Below are positions 52,977 through 61,277 of a DNA stretch of 64,000 nt, in pieces (position 1 is the first letter of the stretch; each line of letters opens with the position of its first letter). The translations under genes and the position numbers were made by a program. This DNA comes from Suilimivivens sp964571145 (lineage in GTDB: Bacteria; Bacillota; Clostridia; Lachnospirales; Lachnospiraceae), in contig CAZNAP010000001.1 in NCBI GenBank assembly GCA_964571145.1, forward strand, positions 1-64,000, read 5' to 3'. A model generated the notes under the pieces. The model ran no database searches, was not told the DNA's origin, and was given only the letters and a program-made list of their open reading frames with translations.

Positions 52977-53848
52977 GTAACCCTCCCCTCAATCATCTTG
53001 GTCAAGAAAATCTGAGTGGCCATTTTTTGCTCCCTAATACAAGTTACTGCTTCACTGGCCTGCTTTTCCTGTGTGAAAATTCCGAATACTGTGGGACCGC
53101 TGCCACTCATCAATGCATTTACTGCGCCTTTATCTCTCATACATTGCTTGATTTGTTCAATAATCGGATAGTCCTTGGTGGTTACGCTCTCCAATACATT
53201 TCCCATTCGCGCTGTAATCCCCAGCAAATCACTGTTTTGAATGGCTGTTATCATTCCATCAATATCGGGATGCTGCAACTGCTCATCTAAGTGAAGATTT
53301 CCGTATACATATTTAGTGGATACATAAATATCCGGTTTTGCGACTACCAGAAAACAAGGTGGTGGTGAAGGCAATGCGGTTAATTTCTCACCAATTCCTT
53401 CAGATAATGCAGTTCCGCCCTGGATACAATAGGGAATATCCGCACCTAATTTCACTCCTAATTCTTGCATTCTTTCTATCGACATATTCAACTCAAATAA
53501 TTCATTCATTGCGTGAAATACTGCAGCTGCATCAGTACTTCCACCTGCCATACCTGCAGCAATCGGAATATTCTTTTCCAGTGTAATCAAAACGCCTTCT
53601 TGAATATGATATTCTTCCCGTAACAGTTCTGCTGCCTGATAAACCAAATTCTTTTTATCCTGAGGCAACCTTGCCCCCTTGCAAAATAAAGTGATTTCAG
53701 GTTTTACACTCTTGCTAAAAGTCAATAAATCCCAAATATCCACTGTCTGCATAATCATCTTAACTTCATGATATCCATCCGGACGTTTTCTTAATACATC
53801 CAGCCCCAAATTTATTTTAGCATAAGCTTTTCTGGTAATACAATCCAT
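52973..53848 (-). CDS. ispE: 4-diphosphocytidyl-2-C-methyl-D-erythritol kinase
   Basis: A 291-residue GHMP kinase: AYAKINLGLDVLRKRPDGYH (about 8-27, with catalytic Lys), the ATP loop PIAAGMAGGSTDAAAVF (about 92-108) and MSGSGPTVFGIF (about 240-251). It is the kinase step of the MEP isoprenoid pathway. GGCACGAAGG precedes the ATG. Confidence 0.95.
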   Translation of the reverse strand: MDCITRKAYAKINLGLDVLRKRPDGYHEVKMIMQTVDIWDLLTFSKSVKPEITLFCKGARLPQDKKNLVYQAAELLREEYHIQEGVLITLEKNIPIAAGMAGGSTDAAAVFHAMNELFELNMSIERMQELGVKLGADIPYCIQGGTALSEGIGEKLTALPSPPPCFLVVAKPDIYVSTKYVYGNLHLDEQLQHPDIDGMITAIQNSDLLGITARMGNVLESVTTKDYPIIEQIKQCMRDKGAVNALMSGSGPTVFGIFTQEKQASEAVTCIREQKMATQIFLTKMIEGRVT

Positions 53849-53961
53849 TTGCCTTCGTGCCTCTTTTCAATATTCTTGTATACAATAAACAAAATCTATT
53901 ACTAATACTATGTCACAACTGCGAAACTTAGTCAATTCTTCCTGAATTTTTCTTACATGTT
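53849..53961. other. Short intergenic stretch upstream of ispE
   Basis: AT-rich; no convincing promoter could be fixed. Element B2 follows. Confidence 0.35.
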
Positions 53962-54312
53962 TTAGTCACTCGGTGCTTATCCGAACTCTGTACCGTCGTC
54001 AAGTTATTTTAACTGGTAATTATCAAGATTTCATCAGGTGAGTTTTGGGCAGTAGCGTCCATTTAGCTCCTAACATGCCCAAAGGAAGCTGCCCGACACA
54101 TCAATATCACATGCTTTGGGCACAGCAACAACAAAGCAAGCTTGTGCTACCCACACTATGAGGAAAACCCTGGGCACTATGATAACAAATCACGGCTCTG
54201 TGCCCAATGCAATTTGTATAATAATACAAGCAAGCTGTTTTGGACATAGGAAGCAAAAATACGTCTATAATACCCAATACAATTTGGACGTTTTCGACCC
54301 CTGAGTGCCTAA
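53962..54312. repeat. Structured repeat element B2 (inverted orientation)
   Basis: A second copy of the B element, 351 bp, reversed relative to B1 and B3. Ends are TTAGTCACTCGGTGCTTATC on the left and CTGAGTGCCTAA on the right. The conserved core blocks GGGTAGCACAAGCTTG, TGTGCCCAAAGCATGTGATA and GCATTGGGCACAGAG (written on the minus strand) match B1 nearly base for base. It contains the same chain of TTGGG/CCCAA hairpins. Lies between divergent ispE and the SigD-type gene. Confidence 0.8.
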
Positions 54313-54348
54313 CTATATATTTTTTTCGTATTTTCGTTCATTTACTAT

Positions 54349-54375
54349 TAATTATCTATTCAGAACAGCCGATAA
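54349..54375 (+). promoter_or_regulatory. SigD (sigma-28)-type promoter
   Basis: GCCGATAA at 54368-54375 is a perfect -10 for the motility sigma factor. TAAT lies 15 bp upstream (consensus TAAA). It sits 45 bp before the start codon. Confidence 0.75.
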
Positions 54376-54420
54376 TAATTATACAAATCAACTTTTCGGA
54401 AAACCAAGGAGGGTAAGCCA

Positions 54421-55014
54421 ATGAGTGTAAATGGAATTACAGGTACCAGTGAACAATATAATTCATATAGTACCACACAGACCAAAAACAACAAAGCAGC
54501 TGAAACTGTAGAAGCAGTTGAGAGTACCGGCGTTGTTTACGAACCTTCAACAGAAGGCAAAAAAGTTTTAACCAAGAAGTACACACCTGACACCAACATG
54601 ATTGCAAAATTAAAAGCAGATGCTGATGCAAGAACCGCCCAGCTGCAAAGCCTAGTTGAGAAAATGATGACCAAGCAGGGCGAAACCTATGGCAAAGCAA
54701 ATGACATTTGGAGCTTTTTAGCAAAAGGCGACTTTACTGTAGACCCGGCAACAAAAGAACAGGCACAGGCAGATATTGCCGAAGACGGCTACTGGGGTGT
54801 TTCACAGACTTCTCAACGTATCTTAGATTTTGCAACCGCTTTAACAGGCGGTGACCCTGATAAAATCGAGGAAATGCGTTCCGCATTCCAAAAAGGCTAC
54901 AAAATGGCTGAGAAAACCTGGGGTGGCAAACTCCCGGATATTTCCCAAAAAACCTATGATGCTGTTTTAGCCGGATTTGACCAGCTTGCTGCAGATGCAG
55001 GCGTACAAGCATAA
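54421..55014 (+). CDS. Putative SigD-regulated protein, unknown function
   Basis: A 197-residue protein with AAGGAGGG before the ATG. Disordered N-terminus (MSVNGITGTSEQYNSYST), a helical middle (about 55-90; IAKLKADADARTAQLQSLVE), a Trp-containing compact domain (AEDGYWGVSQTSQRILDFAT at about 120-139) and a terminal helical segment (AEKTWGGKLPDISQKTYDAV). No signal peptide. The SigD-type promoter ties it to the flagellar regulon; homologues in flagellated Lachnospiraceae are uncharacterised to my knowledge. I do not recognise a named domain with confidence. Confidence 0.7.
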   Translation: MSVNGITGTSEQYNSYSTTQTKNNKAAETVEAVESTGVVYEPSTEGKKVLTKKYTPDTNMIAKLKADADARTAQLQSLVEKMMTKQGETYGKANDIWSFLAKGDFTVDPATKEQAQADIAEDGYWGVSQTSQRILDFATALTGGDPDKIEEMRSAFQKGYKMAEKTWGGKLPDISQKTYDAVLAGFDQLAADAGVQA

Positions 55015-55035
55015 ACTTAAGTGAACGAACTACAT

Positions 55036-55075
55036 AAAAACGACCGACTTTGGTAAACCATTGCCGGTCGTTTTT
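55036..55075. terminator. Bidirectional terminator
   Basis: AAAAACGACCG and CGGTCGTTTTT pair over an 18-base loop between the convergent genes at 54421 and 55093. A/T tracts flank both sides. Confidence 0.9.
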
Positions 55076-55092
55076 CGATTTTAGAAATGCAC

Positions 55093-56666
55093 TTATTTTC
55101 CTTTGACAATTAGTATTCTGTCTCCGGCTTTAACCTCGTCATGTTCCAATTCGTTGGTCTCTTTAATGACTGATATTGGCACATAATACCTTTTTCCGAT
55201 ATCCCAAAGACTTTCGCCTTCCTTAACCATATATACTGCAATACTTGGCAGCGACGCCATTTTATCCATATCAGCATCCGATACCACAATTTGCTCCACT
55301 ATCTTCTGCGTCCATCCGCGATAGATATTGGTGCGGAAAAACAGGACACATTTCACATCCACTTCTCCGGCATCAATTACAGGTACTGTCATCTGATTCA
55401 CTGCTGCCTGCACGTTACAAATGCACTTCTCATCCGCACCTTCTGCCTCCAAAATATATTGAAAAGGAATGCTTCCGTTAATTACTCCATATTTTTGATC
55501 CTCCTGAATACTCTCATAGAATATCTGCAGGTCCACAACGCCTGTCAGTTCTATACCATTCTCTAAAATATTTTCTCGATTCATTTGTAATTTGCTTACT
55601 GTATGAAGCACCCTATAGATGACAATGCCATTCTCTGCTTGGAAATGGGCTGCCAGTTTCGTCTTGCCCTGGCATCTAGCCAACAGTCTTCTGAAGTCAG
55701 CATTTTTCTCCAACACCTGAACCTCGTTGACCACCCCGTATACATCCGATAGAATATCGATTTTCTCCTCTTCGTAAATACAAATATCAAGTTCCAGACT
55801 TTGTTCAAAAGTGATAATTCTCTCTTCTCCATCAAAATCCGGTCTCACCTCGACTTCTTTATTTTGCGTCCGATAGGTAATTTCCGGTATCATGCCCTCC
55901 CGGCATCCCGTACAATCTAACGTTCCTGCAAAGGGTAAAGTAGTTTCGTAATGACAAATTTCCATTTCTTCGCCTTCGCCTCTATATAAAAAGAAGGCGC
56001 GCATTTCTCCCTGCACAGAAATCTTATCATCCAATACCTTGAATTCAACAGCTCCCGGTTGTACATCTGCCCAAATCATGGAAAAAATATTGGGAAAACT
56101 GCCCGGTATTTCCACTTCCTCATTCATTCTAAAGATATCTTTTTTGCGAATCATCATAGCCGCAATATCCAAATTCTTTTTCCGGTATTCTACTGGCTCT
56201 TGGCTGACCAAATCCACTGCTATTTCTTCATCAAAAATCGTTTCGCATACAAGGTTCAATGAAATAACAGATTTTGCGCTCAACTTTCTGGAATTAATCA
56301 GTTCAATACTTAAATCCTCCAGTTGCCAACTGACATTGACATGGTCNNNNNNNNNNNNNNNNNNNNNNNNNNNNNNNNNNNNNNNNNNNNNNNNNNNNNN
56401 NNNNNNNNNNNNNNNNNNNNNNNNNNNNNNNNNNNNNNNNNNNNNNAATTAATCAGTTCAATACTTAAATCCTCCAGTTGCCAACTGACATTGACATGGT
56501 CATCCGTTACTCTGACCTCTTCAATGGTAACAGTTCCTTTGTCCATGATCAGCTTAGCAGCATCAGGCCTTGCATCCGGAATAATCACATCATTTTCCAA
56601 GGTTATTTGCGTTGATGCCTTACACTTCAGTCGGTCCATATGTATATTGCGTTTCATTAACTCCAC
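55093..56666 (-). CDS. SPOCS (DUF3794) and LysM protein, interrupted by an assembly gap
   Basis: Read across the gap with one copy of the duplicated 55 bp removed, the frame is continuous and gives 472 residues. I take the GTG at 56666 (VELMKRNIHMDRL) for GGGGAGG 7 bases upstream. An N-terminal DUF3794 domain (ENDVIIPDARPDAAKLIMDKG), a second SPOCS domain (about 300-410) and a C-terminal LysM (VYMVKEGESLWDIGKRYYVP) match the SpoVID/CspC-style spore-coat morphogen plan. It is likely a spore or cell-surface structural protein. Encoded directly downstream of pyrD. Confidence 0.85.
56347..56446. other. Assembly gap (100 N) inside the SPOCS-LysM gene
   Basis: The 55 bases on each side are identical. 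Collapsing them restores the reading frame exactly, so nothing is probably missing. Confidence 0.95.
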
Positions 56667-56733
56667 AAAAATACCTCCCCGGGTATACTTATAGTAAATG
56701 TATGACCAAGAGAGGTAAAATATGCTGTTTAGT

Positions 56734-57636
56734 TTATTCCATGCTTCCAATTAACTGTGAAATGTTTTCTATTTTATATTGCTGCATATAAGCTTCCATT
56801 CCTTCAATTACTTCCACGGTTGCATAGGGATTCACGAAGTTCATGGCACCCACAGCCACTCCGGTGGCTCCTGCCAGTAAAAATTCAATGGCATCCTCTG
56901 CTGTAGCAATTCCGCCCATACCGATAATAGGGATTTGAACAGCATGTGCCACTTGATAAACCATTCGAACTGCTATGGGTTTAATTGCCGGACCGGATAG
57001 TCCTCCGGTTTTATTTGCCAAGGCAAAGCTGCGTTTATGGATGTCTATTTTCATGCCGGTCAGTGTATTAATCAACGAAACTGCGTCTGCCCCTGCAGCC
57101 TCTGCTGCTTTAGCCATTTCAGTAATATCCGTCACATTGGGACTCAGCTTCATAATCACCGGCTGTTTTGCTCTTTTCTTGATTTGTGAAGTAATTTCAA
57201 ATAAACTGTCCGCCTTTTGTCCAAAGGCGATTGCACCTTCTTTTACATTAGGACAGGAAACATTGATTTCCAGCATGTCCACCGGTGTGTCTCCCAGTTT
57301 TTCAACAACGTCTATATAATCTGCTATTGTTTTTCCACAAACATTTACAATGATATTGGTATCATATTTCTTTAAAAAGGGAATATCTCTTTCCATAAAA
57401 ACATCAATTCCCGGATTTTGCAAACCAATTGCATTGAGCATTCCACCATAGGTCTCTGCCACACGCGGTACCGGATTTCCGGGCCAGGGCACACTGGCTA
57501 CCCCTTTGGTCACTACGGCTCCCAATCGATTCAAATCTACAAAATCACCATATTCCATTCCCGATCCAAAGGTTCCCGATGCCGTCATAACCGGATTCTT
57601 GAATTCTACTCCTGCTATATTTACCTTCGTATTCAT
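56734..57636 (-). CDS. pyrD: Dihydroorotate dehydrogenase B, catalytic subunit
   Basis: A 300-residue class 1B enzyme starting MNTKVNIAGVEFKNPVM. FMN and orotate motifs: MTASGTFGSGMEYGD (about 17-31), EINVSCPNVKEG (about 124-135, catalytic Cys), GLSGPAIKPIAVRMVYQ and IIGMGGIATAEDAIEF. It oxidises dihydroorotate using NAD+ through PyrK. A second in-frame start 36 bp upstream (MDTKISSGG) overlaps the pyrK stop; this whole ribosome-binding/start module is a tandem duplication. Confidence 0.93.
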   Translation of the reverse strand: MNTKVNIAGVEFKNPVMTASGTFGSGMEYGDFVDLNRLGAVVTKGVASVPWPGNPVPRVAETYGGMLNAIGLQNPGIDVFMERDIPFLKKYDTNIIVNVCGKTIADYIDVVEKLGDTPVDMLEINVSCPNVKEGAIAFGQKADSLFEITSQIKKRAKQPVIMKLSPNVTDITEMAKAAEAAGADAVSLINTLTGMKIDIHKRSFALANKTGGLSGPAIKPIAVRMVYQVAHAVQIPIIGMGGIATAEDAIEFLLAGATGVAVGAMNFVNPYATVEVIEGMEAYMQQYKIENISQLIGSME

Positions 57637-57690
57637 CAAATTTTCACCTCCGCTGCTTATCTTCGTATCCATCAAATTTCCACCTCTTCT
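57630..57690 (-). repeat. 36-bp duplication of the pyrK stop / pyrD start module
   Basis: On the minus strand GAGGTGGAAATTTGATG, then GATACGAAG, recurs 36 bp later as GAGGTGAAAATTTGATG, then AATACGAAG. Each copy holds a ribosome-binding site, a TGA and an ATG. Confidence 0.9.
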
Positions 57691-58463
57691 GCATCGAAGA
57701 CCGGTCCGTCAGTACAGATTCTGGCATTATGAACATGTGAATGCTCATCTACATTTTTAGTTTTACATACACAGCCAAGACAGGCGCCCACTCCGCAAGC
57801 CATTCTCTCTTCCAAAGATATGTAAGCCTTGATTTGATGTTCTTTTGCATAAGCTTTAATTGCACGTAGCATAGGCATAGGACCGCAAGCCATTACAATA
57901 TCGGCTTCGATATGTTCCTGCTCCATTGCAATCAGAACATTTCCCTTGGTTCCAACACTTCCATCCTCGGTTGCAATATAAACCTGCCCATATTGTTCCA
58001 AATCTTCTTTCAAAAACAGTTGGCTATCTCGATAACCAGCGATAATTCTAGGTGCCATTGATGTGGTCTGCGCCGCAAGTTCTTTGGCAAGCTGTAGCAT
58101 CGGCGGGATTCCGATTCCGCCGCCCAACAAAACCACTTTCTTCCCTACTGCTTCAGCCACCGGAAATCCATTGCCTAAAACGCCCAAAACTTCAGCACCT
58201 TCTCCTGCTTCCCATTTGGAAAACTCATCTGTACCGCTTCCCGCTACTCTATAAACGATACGAAGCGCCTTCTTTTCCTTATTAATTTCACAAATACTAA
58301 TAGGCCTTGGCAATAAATGTGCACCGTTTCTTGGGTACACGCCAATAAATTGTCCTGCACGTGCTTCTGTCGCCAAACTGGTCTCCAGCCACAAATCATA
58401 GATGCTCGGTGCCAATTGCACTTGTGAGAGAATTTTCGCCTGTTCTTTTTTCTTAATACTCAT
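57672..58463 (-). CDS. pyrK: Dihydroorotate dehydrogenase B, electron-transfer subunit
   Basis: A 263-residue flavo-iron-sulfur protein. FAD domain (LLPRPISICEI at about 50-60), NAD-binding VVLLGGGIGIPPMLQLAKEL (about 110-129) and the [2Fe-2S] cluster motif ACGVGACLGCVCK (about 222-234) plus a later Cys. It passes electrons from PyrD to NAD+. Its TGA overlaps the first pyrD ATG. Upstream, two repeat elements separate it from pyrC. Confidence 0.93.
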   Translation of the reverse strand: MSIKKKEQAKILSQVQLAPSIYDLWLETSLATEARAGQFIGVYPRNGAHLLPRPISICEINKEKKALRIVYRVAGSGTDEFSKWEAGEGAEVLGVLGNGFPVAEAVGKKVVLLGGGIGIPPMLQLAKELAAQTTSMAPRIIAGYRDSQLFLKEDLEQYGQVYIATEDGSVGTKGNVLIAMEQEHIEADIVMACGPMPMLRAIKAYAKEHQIKAYISLEERMACGVGACLGCVCKTKNVDEHSHVHNARICTDGPVFDAEEVEI

Positions 58464-58490
58464 AATTTATTGATTCCTTTCACAATATTC

Positions 58491-58535
58491 CTAGTCACCC
58501 GGTATTAGTGACTAGTCACTCGGTATTAGTGACTA
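58491..58535. repeat. Tandem pair of A-type repeats
   Basis: CTAGTCACYCGGTATTAGTGA occurs twice in a row, each unit a TAGTCAC/GTGACTA palindrome, just upstream of the pyrK start. Confidence 0.85.
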
Positions 58536-58804
58536 AAATGAAGAAAACAGTGTTTTAATAGGTACGTTTTTTGTAATTTGCGGACTGAAAGGTGAATTTC
58601 AGAAGCTTTAGTAGGTTGCAATTTCAAAAATAAACGGACTGAGTCGAGCTGTTCGTGCCATTAAGTAGGTCGGCGGCACTGAATTTTGTGGGCTAAACTC
58701 AACTCGTCATGCTTTCTTGTAGGTTTCGGCTTCGTAAATACTGGGGACTAATTTGGCCTATTCACACATTAAGTCACCTTTGACTCAAATCCATTTTCCT
58801 ATGC
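58512..58804. repeat. Repeat element C2 (inverted relative to C1)
   Basis: Shares with C1 the block GTAGGTCGGCGGCAC, then GAATTTTGTGG (58661-58690), and nearby sequence over roughly 75 bp. It has iterons TTAGTAGG, TTAAGTAGG and TTGTAGG at intervals of about 55-65 bp. Non-coding. Confidence 0.6.
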
Positions 58805-59146
58805 CAAGTCACACGGGATTCGAACACGCGTAAATTGTTTTGGGTGTTTTAGTCGCATTTTTGTTTCCAATACCCAAAACAGCTGGCTTGTTTATCGCCA
58901 AAAATGACATTGGGCATAGAGACATAATTCGCTATCATAGTGCTCATGATTTCCTTCATAGTGTGGGTAGCACACGCTTACTTCTCGTAGCTGTGCCCAA
59001 AGCATATGATACCGACACGTTGGTCAGCTTCTTTTGGGTATGTCAGGAACTAAATGAACTCCAATACCCAAAACTCGCCAAATGATATCTTGATAACTGA
59101 GAGCTAATGATAACATGAATGTGTTCGGATAAACACCGTGTGACTA
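58805..59146. repeat. Structured repeat element B3
   Basis: A 342-bp third copy of the B element, same orientation as B1. Left end AAGTCACACGGGATTCGAAC, right end TTCGGATAAACACCGTGTGA with CTA, good inverted repeats of each other. Core blocks TTCCAATACCCAAAACAGCT, GTGTGGGTAGCACA, TGTGCCCAAAGCAT and CAGGAACTAAAYGAACTC match B1. It sits inside the pyr cluster; the pyrC stop codon is adjacent. Confidence 0.85.
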
Positions 59147-60514
59147 TTACTTCTGATAGATAATTTCGCCGTCACAAATAGTATAATACACCACGCCGGG
59201 CATTTTTTCATTCTTAAATGGTGAATTGTCTGATTTAGAACTAAAATGCTGATAAGTTTGCATTTCTGTTGGATGAAACAGCACTAAATCTGCTCTTGCA
59301 CCTTCTCGAATAATGCCCCCTTCCAATCCATAAAGCTTACAAGGTGCCGTACTCATCCGCTCAATTAACATTGGCCAAGTCAAATAATCTTTTTCCACAA
59401 GTTCACGTATGCCCAGTGACAATGCAGTTTCCAAACCAATGATACCACTGGGAGCTTCTGTTATCGGTCTTTGTTTTTCTTCTTGACTATGTGGCGCATG
59501 GTCTGTGGCAATCACGTCGATTGTGCCGTCAGCCAATCCCTCAATAATGGCAAGTCGGTCGGCTTCTTCGCGCAGGGGCGGATTCATCTTCGCCAAGGTT
59601 CCTTTTTCAATTACCGCATCCTGTGTCAACGTGAAGTGATGCGGCGTTGCTTCGCCATAAACATGTACTCCTTTTTTCTTCGCTTTCCTAATCAATTCCA
59701 CTGTTTCACGACAACTGATATGTTGAATTACCACCTGTGCACCAGTCTCCAACGCCAGTTCCAAATCTCGCTTGACCAAACTGATTTCCGCTTCTCTTGG
59801 GGAGCCTTTTACCTGATAAAATGCAGACGCTTTACCTTCATTAATTCCATTGCTGGTTATGAGTGCAGGGTCCTCCTCATGAAAGCTGATTGGCTTGCGT
59901 AAATTTTCCGCCCTCATCATTGCTTCCCTGACCAACTGCACGTCCATAAGCGGAATTCCGTCATCTGTGAAGCCAATGGCGCCTTGTCCTGCCAGCTGCT
60001 TCATATTTACTAACTCTTTGCCTGCCATGCCTCGCGTCACATTGGCACAGGTTTCTATATGAATCTTTGTATTTTTTCCCTTTTCCAGCACATAACGTAA
60101 GGTTTCCAAATTGTCCACAGGTGGCTTTGTATTGGCCATTAGAACAATTTCTGTAAAGCCGCCTTTGGCCGCCGCCGCTGCTCCGGTTTCAATATCTTCT
60201 TTATAAGTAAAGCCGGGATCTCTAAAATGCACATGTGTATCCGCTAACCCCGGTGCCGTCATCAGACCGGTTGCATCGATTACCTGTGGCTGCGCTGTCA
60301 TTACGCCGGTTGCATCGATTACCTGTGGCTGCGCCTGTGTCAAGATGCTTTCTTCTGCTTCTTCTGACAATGTCTGTGACAACTTTGTTTTCGTGGATTG
60401 ACCTGCAGGATATTCTTTGATTTTTACGATTTTGCCCTGATCAATTTGAAGGTCTGCCTGATACAGCCTATTTTCAATTGGATCAATGACTGTTGTATTT
60501 TTAATGTATAGCAT
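59147..60514 (-). CDS. pyrC: Dihydroorotase
   Basis: A 455-residue type I dihydroorotase. Metal ligands DTHVHFRDPG (about 95-104), the Lys/Asp region, HISCRETVELI and DVIATDHAPHSQEEK (about 332-346). It closes carbamoyl-aspartate to dihydroorotate. An in-frame tandem duplication of AQPQVIDATGVMT (13 residues) precedes the conserved TAPGLADTHVHF; the family normally has one copy. Promoter and AGGAGGAATT lie directly upstream. Confidence 0.93.
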   Translation of the reverse strand: MLYIKNTTVIDPIENRLYQADLQIDQGKIVKIKEYPAGQSTKTKLSQTLSEEAEESILTQAQPQVIDATGVMTAQPQVIDATGLMTAPGLADTHVHFRDPGFTYKEDIETGAAAAAKGGFTEIVLMANTKPPVDNLETLRYVLEKGKNTKIHIETCANVTRGMAGKELVNMKQLAGQGAIGFTDDGIPLMDVQLVREAMMRAENLRKPISFHEEDPALITSNGINEGKASAFYQVKGSPREAEISLVKRDLELALETGAQVVIQHISCRETVELIRKAKKKGVHVYGEATPHHFTLTQDAVIEKGTLAKMNPPLREEADRLAIIEGLADGTIDVIATDHAPHSQEEKQRPITEAPSGIIGLETALSLGIRELVEKDYLTWPMLIERMSTAPCKLYGLEGGIIREGARADLVLFHPTEMQTYQHFSSKSDNSPFKNEKMPGVVYYTICDGEIIYQK

Positions 60515-60569
60515 AATTCCTCCTGCTGTTTGAATTACGATTGCTTGCTAACGATTACTATCGCTTATC

Positions 60570-60599
60570 ATTATACTCGATAATGCAGGTCGTAAACAA
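60570..60599 (-). promoter_or_regulatory. Promoter of pyrC
   Basis: On the minus strand TTGTTT and TATAAT separated by 18 bp, about 57 bp before the ATG. I see no PyrR attenuator. Confidence 0.65.
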
Positions 60600-60619
60600 G
60601 TTTCTTTTAGAAACTGAGC

Positions 60620-60655
60620 TAAAAGGCGAAACCCAACTGAGTTTCGCCTTTTTCT
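60620..60655. terminator. Terminator downstream of the PrcB-like gene
   Basis: AAAAGGCGAAAC and GTTTCGCCTTTTT pair over a short loop; A and T tracts on both sides. It would stop transcripts from 60724 before pyrC. Confidence 0.85.
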
Positions 60656-60723
60656 CTTATATAGATTATATTTATTATCTGGTTTATATTTATTATCTTG
60701 CTTATATTGTTTTACCCTGTTAA
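60656..60723 (-). repeat. AT-rich imperfect repeats after the PrcB-like gene
   Basis: TTATATTTATTATCTKG recurs at 17-18 bp spacing two to three times just past the stop codon. Confidence 0.55.
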
Positions 60724-61218
60724 TTAGTTAAATACGACCGGCTTATCGACAAACTCGGTCTTGATTACCACGTAAGGATAAGAAGGTGCTTTCTTTTTGT
60801 TTTCCATGGCATCCGACGGATCCGGTCCCAGTAAAGTAGTGTCAAAGTAAATTGCATTCTCCGTTAGGTATAACTCATTTACGGTAATACTGTACCCGCC
60901 GTTTGCCTGTTCTCCATAACCCGTACAAATGTACAAATATCCATTATCGTGAAATGTTACTTTAAAAGCATCTTGCTTTTTCTCATCAATTACTGTCTTG
61001 AGTTCTTGGGGAATATTCTCTTCCGCCTGTACAGTGAATTCTAAATCTTTGATTTTGGTCATGGGGTCACGCTTTTCCGAACAGCCGGTTAGCAGTAATA
61101 CAACCGTCAATCCAAGCCCCATCACGCAGCAACCAATCATTCTACTTATTTTGTCATAATTACTACACTGTGTAAAACAACTTCGCTTGACACAACCATT
61201 CCATTTTTTATCACTCAT
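60724..61218 (-). CDS. Lipoprotein with PrcB-like C-terminal domain
   Basis: A 164-residue protein. A hydrophobic segment ends in the lipobox LLLTGCSEK (about 41-49), after an unusually long Cys-rich N-terminus, so a later start is possible (MIGCCVMGLGL). The C-terminal beta domain GGYSITVNELYLTENAIYFD ... PYVVIKTE matches PrcB_C, known from protease-inhibitor or protease-complex partners. The adjacent upstream HtrA gene (60 bp) makes a protease partner plausible. Confidence 0.75.
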   Translation of the reverse strand: MSDKKWNGCVKRSCFTQCSNYDKISRMIGCCVMGLGLTVVLLLTGCSEKRDPMTKIKDLEFTVQAEENIPQELKTVIDEKKQDAFKVTFHDNGYLYICTGYGEQANGGYSITVNELYLTENAIYFDTTLLGPDPSDAMENKKKAPSYPYVVIKTEFVDKPVVFN

Positions 61219-61277
61219 ATATTTAATTAGCTTTCTTTTTTTACTAATTTATGAGCAATGAAATCAAAGAATACCAG

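Noticed and set aside
60520..60620. PyrR-type attenuator or riboswitch before pyrC
   Set aside because: No conserved PyrR-binding loop or competing hairpins; the nearest hairpin is the terminator of the preceding gene, upstream of the promoter.
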